Positions 8,890 to 15,785 of a DNA stretch of 64,000 bases are shown in pieces. The stretch covers positions 372,001-436,000 of the forward strand of contig NZ_JAAEHL010000003.1 in NCBI RefSeq assembly GCF_010614725.1, in the 5' to 3' direction. The notes under the pieces are model-generated. The model saw nothing but the letters and a program-made list of their open reading frames with translations. It was not told the origin of the DNA and did no database searches. Both the position numbers and the translations under genes were made by a program. The DNA comes from Flavobacterium ajazii (GTDB lineage Bacteria; Bacteroidota; Bacteroidia; Flavobacteriales; Flavobacteriaceae). Within the stretch, counting starts at the first letter, position 1; every line of letters starts with the position of its first letter.

Positions 8890-8918
8890 AAATAGTTTGA
8901 CAAAACTAACTATTTTTG
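8890..8918. promoter_or_regulatory. Back-to-back -7 elements and inverted repeat between proS and the lipoprotein gene
   Basis: Minus-strand TAGTTTTG (8901-8908) and plus-strand TATTTTTG (8911-8918) both match TAnnTTTG and are only 2 bp apart. An inverted repeat AAATAGTT (8890-8897) / AACTATTT (8908-8915) overlies them. Confidence 0.45.
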
Positions 8919-8948
8919 TAATGTGCAACAATAAAAAACACCACAGAT

Positions 8949-9923
8949 ATGAAAACTTCCACCTCCTACCGCCAAAACTCAGGTTATTTTTATGCAATTG
9001 CATTACTGGGTTTTCTATTAACATCTTGTGGCTCTTACCAAAACTCTTCTTATCACGATAACGACGGAGTTTACGGCAATTCATCATCCACTTACGTTCA
9101 ACAAACAAACTCTACAAACAATCAGTATAAAGATTACTTCAAATCGCTGCAAAACGACGGACAGCCAACAGAAATTTTTACTGATGTAGACAGCTATAGC
9201 AACTATACTGAGAACGACAGCACTCAAACTTCAGCCACAGCTTATCCGGCTTGGGGAAGCTCAAGTTCAGAAGTATCAGTAAACATTTACTCAGATCCTT
9301 ACTGGTCTATGGGATTTGGTTTTGGATGGGGATATCCATATTACGGCTATGGCTGGGGTTATCCATATTACGGATGGGGATATCCGGGATGGGGCTACTA
9401 TCCTGGTTGGGGTTATCCGGGTTACTGGCCAGCTTATGGTTATGGATACAACAACTACTCCTATAGTTATGGAAGAAGAGGTTCTGCCTCTTACTATGGT
9501 GGAAGAAATTATGCTTCTAACAGAAGTTATAGCACCAACAGAAATTACACAACAAACAGGAACTATACTTCTAACAGAAATTACACCACCAATAGAAGCT
9601 ACACCACCAATAGACAAAATAATTTTTCAGATTACAGAAGAGGCTCTTCTATAAACAGCAGAACATCAAGTCCTACTTTTACAAACAGAAGCAGTTCTGC
9701 TCAAAACAATAGCTACGATTATTCAAGAAGATCAAACAGTACAAATACAAACAGAACTTATAACTACAACAACAGTAGTAGTAACTCATCAAGAAGCTAT
9801 TCAACACCAAGTTCTTCATCTTCCCGTTCGTACAACAGTAGCGGCGGAGGCGGAAGCATGAGATCATCCGGTGGTGGAGGTGGCGGTGGAAGATCGTACG
9901 GCGGAGGCGGTGGAAGAAGGTAA
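8949..9923 (+). CDS. Tyr/Gly/Asn/Ser-rich low-complexity lipoprotein
   Basis: 324 aa with a lipoprotein signal (FLLTSCGS), so probably anchored in the envelope. After a short Ser/Asn-rich region, residues about 115-170 are built from aromatic Gly-Tyr-Pro-Trp units (GYPYYGYGWGYPYYGWGYPG). Residues about 185-220 are tandem six-residue repeats of the form TNRNYT, and the tail is Ser/Arg then poly-Gly (GGGGGGGRSYGGGGG). No enzymatic domain is visible. Such sequences suggest an extended, sticky or phase-separating surface or matrix polymer, but that is inference. The FadL-like gene follows 49 bp downstream on the same strand. Confidence 0.8.
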   Translation: MKTSTSYRQNSGYFYAIALLGFLLTSCGSYQNSSYHDNDGVYGNSSSTYVQQTNSTNNQYKDYFKSLQNDGQPTEIFTDVDSYSNYTENDSTQTSATAYPAWGSSSSEVSVNIYSDPYWSMGFGFGWGYPYYGYGWGYPYYGWGYPGWGYYPGWGYPGYWPAYGYGYNNYSYSYGRRGSASYYGGRNYASNRSYSTNRNYTTNRNYTSNRNYTTNRSYTTNRQNNFSDYRRGSSINSRTSSPTFTNRSSSAQNNSYDYSRRSNSTNTNRTYNYNNSSSNSSRSYSTPSSSSSRSYNSSGGGGSMRSSGGGGGGGRSYGGGGGRR

Positions 9924-9972
9924 CATTTTTCCTTCTTCAGCGTATCTAATTACACATTAAAACTCAACCAAA

Positions 9973-11481
9973 ATGAAAAAAATATTCTTCCTATTTATAA
10001 CAGGACTAACTGTCAGCGTCTCAAATTCTCAGGAAATCTCAGATGCTATGCGGTATGCGCAGGACAATATAACCGGAACTGCCCGTTTTAGAGCCATGAG
10101 CGGTGCGTTTGGAGCGCTTGGAGGAGATTTTTCTGCTTTGACAGTGAACCCTGCCGGATCTGCTATCTTTTCGAACAATCAGATTGGAATTACTTTTAGT
10201 AATCAAAACATTAAAAACAACTCTAATTATTTTGGCACACCAACAAGCGACAAGGAAAATTCTTTTATTCTAAACCAAGCCGGAGCCGTTTTTGTTTTCA
10301 AGGATCAAAACCCAAATAGCAACTGGAAAAAAATTACTATTGGAACTACGTATGAAAATACCGGAAACTTCAACAATAATATTTTTTCAGCCGGGATCAA
10401 TAGATACAATTCCATAGACGCCTATTTTTTAGACTTTGCTGATGGAGTTTCCCTAAATACATTACAAAACGTTCCTTATAATAACATGTCATACAGACAA
10501 CAGCAAGCTCATTTTGGATATGAAGGATATGTTATAAATCCCGTTAATCCGCTTGACGATGAAAATACACAATATGAAACCAACGTTCCTGCCGGAGGTA
10601 ATTACGAGCAGACAAATGAAATTTACACAAGTGGCTACAACAGTAAATTAGGTTTTAATATCGCTGCCTCGTACAAAGACCGTATTTATTTTGGAGCAAA
10701 CTTAAATCTTCATATTACAGATTACAGAAGAACCAGCAATTTTTATGAAAGAAACAGCAATGACCTTGAAGCAACCCCAACCATCTCTGATCTACGTTTC
10801 AATAATAATTTATACACCTACGGAAATGGATTTTCTTTTCAATTAGGAACTATTGCAAAAGTAACCGATGCCCTCAGACTTGGAGTTGCTTACGAATCAA
10901 ACACATGGTACCATCTGTATGACGAAATTTCACAAAGCTTATATTCTACCAGACAAGCAGCGGGACAATCGGAAATTTACGAAAGCGTAAACCCGGAAAT
11001 TATAAACGTTTACGATCCTTATGATTTACAAACCCCTGAAAAATTCACATTCAGCGGTGCGTACATATTTGGAAAATCCGGTTTAATTAGTGTCGACTAT
11101 TCTATCAAAGATTACGGAAACACCAAATTTAAACCAACAAATGACTCGGGATTCAGACAGCTAAACAGCAACATCAATGACCAGCTAACTACAAACAGTG
11201 AATTACGCATTGGTGGAGAATTAAAAATCAAGCGATTAAGTTTACGAGGAGGATATCGTTTTGAAGGAAGCCCTTATAAAGACGGAAAAACAATTGGAGA
11301 CTTAAACAGCTACTCTGCAGGTTTAGGATATAATTTTGGATCAACAAAATTCGATTTGGCTTATTCCTATACTGAAAGAGATTCAACCCAACGATTTTTT
11401 GAGGCCGGATTATTTGATGGAGCGCCAAACATCACTTCAAAACTTAACAATGTTACATTTACCTTATTATTTGAATTGTAA
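9973..11481 (+). CDS. OmpP1/FadL-family outer-membrane transport protein
   Basis: 502 aa with a signal peptide (cleavage near SNSQ) and the family hallmark GAFGALGGDFSALTVNPAG just after the mature N-terminus. Alternating aromatic beta-strands run to a C-terminal Leu-Phe-Glu-Leu strand. FadL/TodX proteins are monomeric outer-membrane barrels for hydrophobic compounds such as long-chain fatty acids. The substrate here is unassigned. It lies 49 bp after the low-complexity lipoprotein gene and may share its transcript. Confidence 0.88.
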   Translation: MKKIFFLFITGLTVSVSNSQEISDAMRYAQDNITGTARFRAMSGAFGALGGDFSALTVNPAGSAIFSNNQIGITFSNQNIKNNSNYFGTPTSDKENSFILNQAGAVFVFKDQNPNSNWKKITIGTTYENTGNFNNNIFSAGINRYNSIDAYFLDFADGVSLNTLQNVPYNNMSYRQQQAHFGYEGYVINPVNPLDDENTQYETNVPAGGNYEQTNEIYTSGYNSKLGFNIAASYKDRIYFGANLNLHITDYRRTSNFYERNSNDLEATPTISDLRFNNNLYTYGNGFSFQLGTIAKVTDALRLGVAYESNTWYHLYDEISQSLYSTRQAAGQSEIYESVNPEIINVYDPYDLQTPEKFTFSGAYIFGKSGLISVDYSIKDYGNTKFKPTNDSGFRQLNSNINDQLTTNSELRIGGELKIKRLSLRGGYRFEGSPYKDGKTIGDLNSYSAGLGYNFGSTKFDLAYSYTERDSTQRFFEAGLFDGAPNITSKLNNVTFTLLFEL

Positions 11482-11540
11482 TTAAAAATCAAAATAGATG
11501 ATTGAAAATTTCCGTCTGGTCTTTACCCGGCGGTTTTTTT

Positions 11541-11616
11541 TTAGCCCTGATGGAAGCGACATCCTTTTGTGGTGGGGTTCACCACAAAAGATATAGCGGA
11601 CAGCAGGATTAGCTTC
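11541..11616 (+). ncRNA. Structured intergenic RNA-like element, copy 1 (resembles the flavo-1 motif)
   Basis: Begins AGCCCTGATGGAAG and ends AGCAGGATTAGCTTC, enclosing a perfect 11-bp hairpin CTTTTGTGGTG / CACCACAAAAG with loop GGGTT (11564-11590). The copy at 41529 has the same loop and layout but paired substitutions in the stem. It lies 80 bp upstream of rimO. It resembles the flavo-1 RNA motif of Bacteroidota as I remember it; the family name is not verified. Confidence 0.6.
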
Positions 11617-11695
11617 ATAAAAAACACCTAAATGAAAGCTAAACAAGCGGTGTTTGGATAAAAAAGTGTAATTTTGCACTCCAATTTATAAAAGT

Positions 11696-13009
11696 ATGAG
11701 AACCAAGTCTTTAAAAAAGAACAAAATTAACGTAATCACTCTTGGGTGTTCGAAAAATGTATATGACAGTGAAGTGCTTATGGGGCAGCTTCGTGCAAAC
11801 GGAAAAGAAGTTACTCACGAAGCGACTGCAAAAGAAGAAGGAAACATTATCGTAATCAACACTTGTGGCTTTATTGACAATGCGAAAGCAGAATCGGTAA
11901 ACATGATTTTGGAATATGCTGACAAAAAAGACAAAGGTTTAGTTGATAAGGTTTTTGTAACAGGATGTCTATCTGAACGCTACAGACCAGATTTGGAAAA
12001 AGAAATTCCGAATGTGGATCAATATTTTGGAACTACGGAACTACCTCAGCTTTTGAAAGCTTTGGGCGCAGATTATAAACATGAATTATTAGGAGAGCGT
12101 TTAACGACTACTCCAAAAAATTACGCTTACTTAAAAATTGCCGAAGGATGCGACAGACCGTGCAGTTTCTGTGCAATTCCGCTGATGCGTGGTTCACACG
12201 TCTCTCAGCCAATTGAAAAATTAGTTAAGGAAGCACAAGGTTTAGCTAAAAATGGCGTTAAAGAATTAATATTAATTGCTCAGGATCTAACTTATTATGG
12301 TCTTGATCTTTATAAAAAAAGAAATCTTGCAGAATTATTAGAAGCATTAGCAGCAGTTGAAGGAATTGAATGGATTCGTCTGCATTATGCCTACCCTACC
12401 GGCTTCCCTATGGATGTTTTGGAATTAATGAAACGCGAACCTAAAATTTGCAATTACATTGATATTCCGTTACAGCATATTTCGGATAATATTTTGAAAT
12501 CGATGCGTCGTGGTACAACTCAGGCTAAAACGACTCAGCTGTTGAAAGACTTCCGTGCTGCGGTTCCAGGAATGGCTATCAGAACTACTTTGATTGTAGG
12601 TTATCCGGGAGAAACCCAGGAAGATTTTGAAATTTTGAAAGATTTTGTTCAGGAAATGAAATTTGACAGAATGGGCTGTTTTGCTTATTCTCATGAAGAA
12701 AACACTCACGCTTATTTATTGGAAGATGATGTTCCTGCTGATGTAAAACAAGCCAGAGCTAATGAAATCATGGAATTACAATCGCAAATTTCATGGGATT
12801 TGAATCAGGAAAAAGTAGGTCAGGTTTACAGATGTATTATTGACAGAAAAGAAGGCGCTCATTTTGTTGGAAGAACAGAATTTGACAGTCCGGATGTTGA
12901 TAATGAGGTTTTAATAGACGCATCAAAACATTATGTAAAGACAGGTGAATTTGTTAATATCAGGATAATAGAAGCTACAGAATTTGATTTATACGGAGAA
13001 CCTGCTTAA
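11696..13009 (+). CDS. rimO: Ribosomal protein S12 methylthiotransferase RimO
   Basis: 437 aa radical SAM enzyme that methylthiolates an aspartate of ribosomal protein S12. The N-terminal domain carries the three cysteines of one Fe-S cluster (TLGCSKN with C18, INTCGF, VTGCLSERY). The radical SAM CxxxCxxC cluster is CDRPCSFC. A TRAM domain forms the C-terminus and ends YGEPA. Wording such as LHYAYPTGFP and IPLQHISDNILKSMRRG is characteristic of RimO rather than MiaB. It is preceded by a structured RNA-like element and a -7-like TAATTTTG at 11669-11676. Confidence 0.96.
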   Translation: MRTKSLKKNKINVITLGCSKNVYDSEVLMGQLRANGKEVTHEATAKEEGNIIVINTCGFIDNAKAESVNMILEYADKKDKGLVDKVFVTGCLSERYRPDLEKEIPNVDQYFGTTELPQLLKALGADYKHELLGERLTTTPKNYAYLKIAEGCDRPCSFCAIPLMRGSHVSQPIEKLVKEAQGLAKNGVKELILIAQDLTYYGLDLYKKRNLAELLEALAAVEGIEWIRLHYAYPTGFPMDVLELMKREPKICNYIDIPLQHISDNILKSMRRGTTQAKTTQLLKDFRAAVPGMAIRTTLIVGYPGETQEDFEILKDFVQEMKFDRMGCFAYSHEENTHAYLLEDDVPADVKQARANEIMELQSQISWDLNQEKVGQVYRCIIDRKEGAHFVGRTEFDSPDVDNEVLIDASKHYVKTGEFVNIRIIEATEFDLYGEPA

Positions 13010-13042
13010 ATTTACGCTAACCAATCATCAATTTAAAATATT

Positions 13043-13588
13043 ATGAAACCTATTCAATCTTTCTATCTTTTAATTTTTGCTTTATTAAGCTATAACTCTG
13101 TTTCAGCACAATACGGAAATGGATACAACAATGGTTATGGTAACGGTTATGGCAGAGGCAGTGGAATGGGTATGGACAGAAGCATGATGCAGGGACCACA
13201 AAGTACACCAAGCAAACCTAAAGAAGTTCCTGCGGAAGAAACAGCTGCCAAAATTGTTGAACAAATGAAGCCTGAGGTAAATCTTGACGAACTGCAGGCT
13301 ATTGCCATTACAAATGTTTTGGCCGACAGCATGAGAGAGCAAGGCGTTCTTTTGAAAAACGAAAGCAGCAGCCAGGATCAGAAAATTGAGCAGATGAATG
13401 CATTAAGAGAGGTTACAACTAAAAAGATAACAGCTTTTTTGAATCCGGGACAGGTTGAAAAATACACTGCTTTTATGGCTAATTTTAAAGAAATAAAAAA
13501 GCCAAAATCCAAAAAGAAAAAAGATAAAGATTCAAAAGAAACAAAAGAAGTCAAAGAAGATACTGAAGCAATCAAACCTGCAGAATAA
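13043..13588 (+). CDS. Small secreted Lys-rich-tailed protein of unknown function
   Basis: 181 aa. A signal peptide (cleavage near SVSAQ) is followed by a Gly/Asn/Tyr-rich patch of GNGY repeats. A helical middle (about residues 62-150) ends LNPGQVEKYTAFM, which recalls the LTxxQ motif of periplasmic Spy/CpxP-like or DUF4890-type proteins. The tail is strongly charged Lys/Asp/Glu. I cannot assign a function. The gene sits 33 bp after rimO and 33 bp before the amidase gene, all on the same strand, so cotranscription is likely. Confidence 0.65.
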   Translation: MKPIQSFYLLIFALLSYNSVSAQYGNGYNNGYGNGYGRGSGMGMDRSMMQGPQSTPSKPKEVPAEETAAKIVEQMKPEVNLDELQAIAITNVLADSMREQGVLLKNESSSQDQKIEQMNALREVTTKKITAFLNPGQVEKYTAFMANFKEIKKPKSKKKKDKDSKETKEVKEDTEAIKPAE

Positions 13589-13621
13589 TTATCCTGACTT
13601 AACCTAAAAATGTAATTAAGC

Positions 13622-14533
13622 ATGTTAAAAAAACATTTTTTTTATCTGATTTCAGCAATTATTATCACCTCCTGCGGAACAAAAAACCCGTACAAGGCTA
13701 CTGAAAAGGTTTACGATCAGCAGCTCAAAAATTTAGAAAATCAAATTACAAGTAAAGAAGCCCAGCCAATACCTCCTGCAGTTCCACCTGTCGTTATTGA
13801 CACTACTTATGCTTCACAATTGGGTATTGTAAAAGATACTCTTTCAAAAACAGGATCTACTGCTTTATTAAATGGTATTAGCACTGAATGGGTAGGAACT
13901 GTCAATTTCAATTTAAGAAAACCGAGTTTCGTTATTATTCACCATACAGCACAAGATTCTTTACAACAAACGATTAATACTTTTACAAAAGCCAGAACAC
14001 AGGTAAGTGCACATTATATCATTTCTGAAAACGGAAAAGTGGTTCAAATGCTAAATGATTACTTAAGAGCCTGGCATGCCGGAGCATCTACCTGGGGAAA
14101 AAATACTGATTTAAATTCTTCATCAATAGGTATCGAACTTGACAACAACGGTTTCAAGCCTTTTACAGAAGCTCAGATAAGCAGTTTAGTTGCTCTTTTG
14201 ACCAAATTGAAAAAAGACTATAATATCCCGACACAAAACATATTAGGTCATGCTGATATTGCTCCCGGAAGAAAACAAGACCCTAGCGCCTTATTCCCAT
14301 GGAAAACATTGGCTGAAAAAGGATTTGGAATATGGCCTGATGAAGTTTTAGAAGAAGCTCCTTTTGATTTTAAAATTGAACCTGCATTGCGAATAATTGG
14401 GTATAACACCAAAAATCTTTCGGCAGCGATTCAGGCTTTTAAACTGCACTATATACAAACTGACACCACCTCCGTTTTAGACAGAAAAACTATTGACACT
14501 ATTTATTCGATTTATAAAAAGCAGGTTCAATAA
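13622..14533 (+). CDS. N-acetylmuramoyl-L-alanine amidase (amidase_2) lipoprotein
   Basis: 303 aa lipoprotein (signal peptide ending in TSCG) that should cleave the bond between N-acetylmuramate and the peptide stem of peptidoglycan. The zinc-site residues of the Amidase_2/AmpD fold are visible: FVIIHHTAQ, AWHAGAS, and GHADIAPGRKQDPSALFPW. A C-terminal region resembling the AmiD/AmpD peptidoglycan-binding tail (FKIEPALRIIGYNTKNLSAA) follows. Lipidation suggests periplasmic, membrane-anchored cell-wall recycling or remodelling. It ends before a strong terminator. Confidence 0.9.
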   Translation: MLKKHFFYLISAIIITSCGTKNPYKATEKVYDQQLKNLENQITSKEAQPIPPAVPPVVIDTTYASQLGIVKDTLSKTGSTALLNGISTEWVGTVNFNLRKPSFVIIHHTAQDSLQQTINTFTKARTQVSAHYIISENGKVVQMLNDYLRAWHAGASTWGKNTDLNSSSIGIELDNNGFKPFTEAQISSLVALLTKLKKDYNIPTQNILGHADIAPGRKQDPSALFPWKTLAEKGFGIWPDEVLEEAPFDFKIEPALRIIGYNTKNLSAAIQAFKLHYIQTDTTSVLDRKTIDTIYSIYKKQVQ

Positions 14534-14551
14534 CTTTAAATTTCATATTTA

Positions 14552-14587
14552 AAAATGCGTTTCTAAATTGAATTAGAAACGCATTTT
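14552..14587 (+). terminator. Terminator of the rimO-amidase gene group
   Basis: 15-bp perfect stem AAAATGCGTTTCTAA / TTAGAAACGCATTTT around a 5-nt loop, followed by a T-rich run, 19 bp after the amidase stop. Confidence 0.85.
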
Positions 14588-14648
14588 ATTTAACAATAGT
14601 AGTCAAACTAAAGAATTATATCAAATCTACAGCAACGTATAAAGTTTT

Positions 14649-14925
14649 TTAGACTCTTTTAATAGCTTCTATGCTTTCAGGTGAAGTATAATACCTAAGT
14701 AATGTCTGATCGGTACTATTACTTGCTGTATTCCCCATACCTGTCGGTTCGGCTTGAGTTTTCAAGGATTTTTCATATTCCACTCGAGCTTCTGCAGTTG
14801 CATTATTAATATTTCCTGCAACAACTGTAGCAGAAGGCTTAACTTCTGTCCCAAACCAAATACCTGAACCGGCATTCCAATCGTTACCCGAGTATGTGAA
14901 GTTTTCCGATTTTGTAACCGTTCCT
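14649..14925 (-). pseudogene. Silent Rhs C-terminal toxin cassette (truncated, no start codon)
   Basis: The minus-strand translation reads TKSENFTYSGNDWNAG, then SGIWFGTEVKPSATVVAG, then QAEPTGMGNTASNSTDQTLL, RYYTSPESIEAIKRV and a stop. It matches the end of the intact Rhs toxin, with the linker nearly identical at DNA level over about 140 bp. The toxin part is divergent and cut off after about 18 residues. The segment between DWNAG and SGIWFG of the intact toxin is absent, with an in-frame join. An in-frame TAG lies just upstream and no start codon is present. It looks like the remnant of another toxin allele left by cassette exchange. Confidence 0.8.
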
Positions 14926-14949
14926 ATATGCTGCTACAAACTTTTTGGG

Positions 14950-15160
14950 TAGTTGTATACGCACCGACAATCCTTGAAACAAATACAATTATTAAGACAT
15001 TCACGGAAAAAGTCAGGAGACTTTTATCATGTTTTAAGGCTTTCAAGAACTTTTAAAAATACGCAAAGTCATGAAACTTTGCCTAGCAACTCACGCTTTC
15101 AAATAACACTTTGCGGAGCGGGGAATCTCATATTTGGAAAAATTTTCAGATAGGTGTCTA
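14950..15160. other. Gene-free stretch between the silent cassette and the immunity-gene terminator
   Basis: No ORF with credible codon usage is present. A short inverted repeat GCAAAGT / ACTTTGC occurs near 15064-15083. Nothing else is recognisable; it may be decayed DNA from earlier Rhs cassettes. Confidence 0.4.
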
Positions 15161-15167
15161 AATACAA

Positions 15168-15201
15168 AAGAGGCTGCCTATGCTTTTTAGACAGCCTCTT
15201 T
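15168..15201 (-). terminator. Terminator of the Rhs toxin-immunity operon
   Basis: On the minus strand, a 13-bp stem AAGAGGCTGTCTA / TAGGCAGCCTCTT with one wobble, 19 bp downstream of the candidate immunity gene. Confidence 0.7.
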
Positions 15202-15219
15202 GATTGACTTTATTTCTAG

Positions 15220-15777
15220 TTAATTTCCATTATCCGATCCATCGGGTAATTCAAAATCAACAATAAAATCAGTGATTGAATTTGTTACAATAAGGTTATT
15301 TTGTTTATAATGTTCTACATACATAGCTTTGTTACTATCCATTTTAAATAATCTATAATCAATGATAGATGACAAATTAGCTATATTTATTCTTAATTTT
15401 TCAATTTCTGAACCATCAATATCCTTGTTACTTTTTAAAATACCATTAAATAATAACAATTCATTAATCGATTCTATAATTTCCGTACACTTTAAAAAAT
15501 TGTTTTTTCTAATTAGTTTATAAATTAAAAATTTAAATTTATTAAAAACTGAAAATGATTTATTTGTAATTACAAAATTTGAATTTAATGACTTTTTAAG
15601 TGAAAAATTCGAGACCAGAAAATCAACCACTAATTCTGGACTTATTTGATTCTCATAGTATATTCTAAGATTTAATAAAGGCTCGTCTCTGGATCGCGCA
15701 AGTGAGAGATCTATTTGCCTCAAATAGGCATATAAAAAAACTATAAATTTATAATTAAAATACATTTTCTTTTTCAT
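15220..15777 (-). CDS. Candidate immunity protein for the Rhs toxin
   Basis: 185 aa from the ATG at 15777 (MKKKMYFNYKFIVFLYAYLR). An upstream in-frame ATG at 15792 would overlap the toxin gene by 7 bp. No known domain or convincing signal peptide is recognised. The protein is mixed helical with Lys/Asn/Ile-rich composition, and the gene is visibly more AT-rich than its neighbours, as is common for acquired immunity genes. The assignment rests on position: it follows the toxin gene's variable 3' end directly and shares its operon and terminator. If correct, it would neutralise the ART-like toxin domain in sibling cells. Confidence 0.6.
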   Translation of the reverse strand: MKKKMYFNYKFIVFLYAYLRQIDLSLARSRDEPLLNLRIYYENQISPELVVDFLVSNFSLKKSLNSNFVITNKSFSVFNKFKFLIYKLIRKNNFLKCTEIIESINELLLFNGILKSNKDIDGSEIEKLRINIANLSSIIDYRLFKMDSNKAMYVEHYKQNNLIVTNSITDFIVDFELPDGSDNGN

Positions 15778-15785
15778 AATATTAT

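Noticed and set aside
8896..8899. TTTG 11-12 bp upstream of several -7 boxes (also near 11653 and 58377) as -33 elements
   Set aside because: The known spacing for this promoter class is about 17-23 bp; in such AT-rich DNA the matches are probably chance.
9251..9654. Three ORFs overlapping the low-complexity lipoprotein
   Set aside because: Repetitive codons keep other frames open; only the frame with the lipoprotein signal is credible.
11482..11679. 65-codon minus-strand ORF before rimO
   Set aside because: It is produced by the structured RNA-like element and its hairpin rather than by protein coding.
14953..15153. 66-codon plus-strand ORF in the gap near the silent Rhs cassette
   Set aside because: Composition and codon use are unlike neighbouring genes and no motif is visible; the DNA looks decayed.
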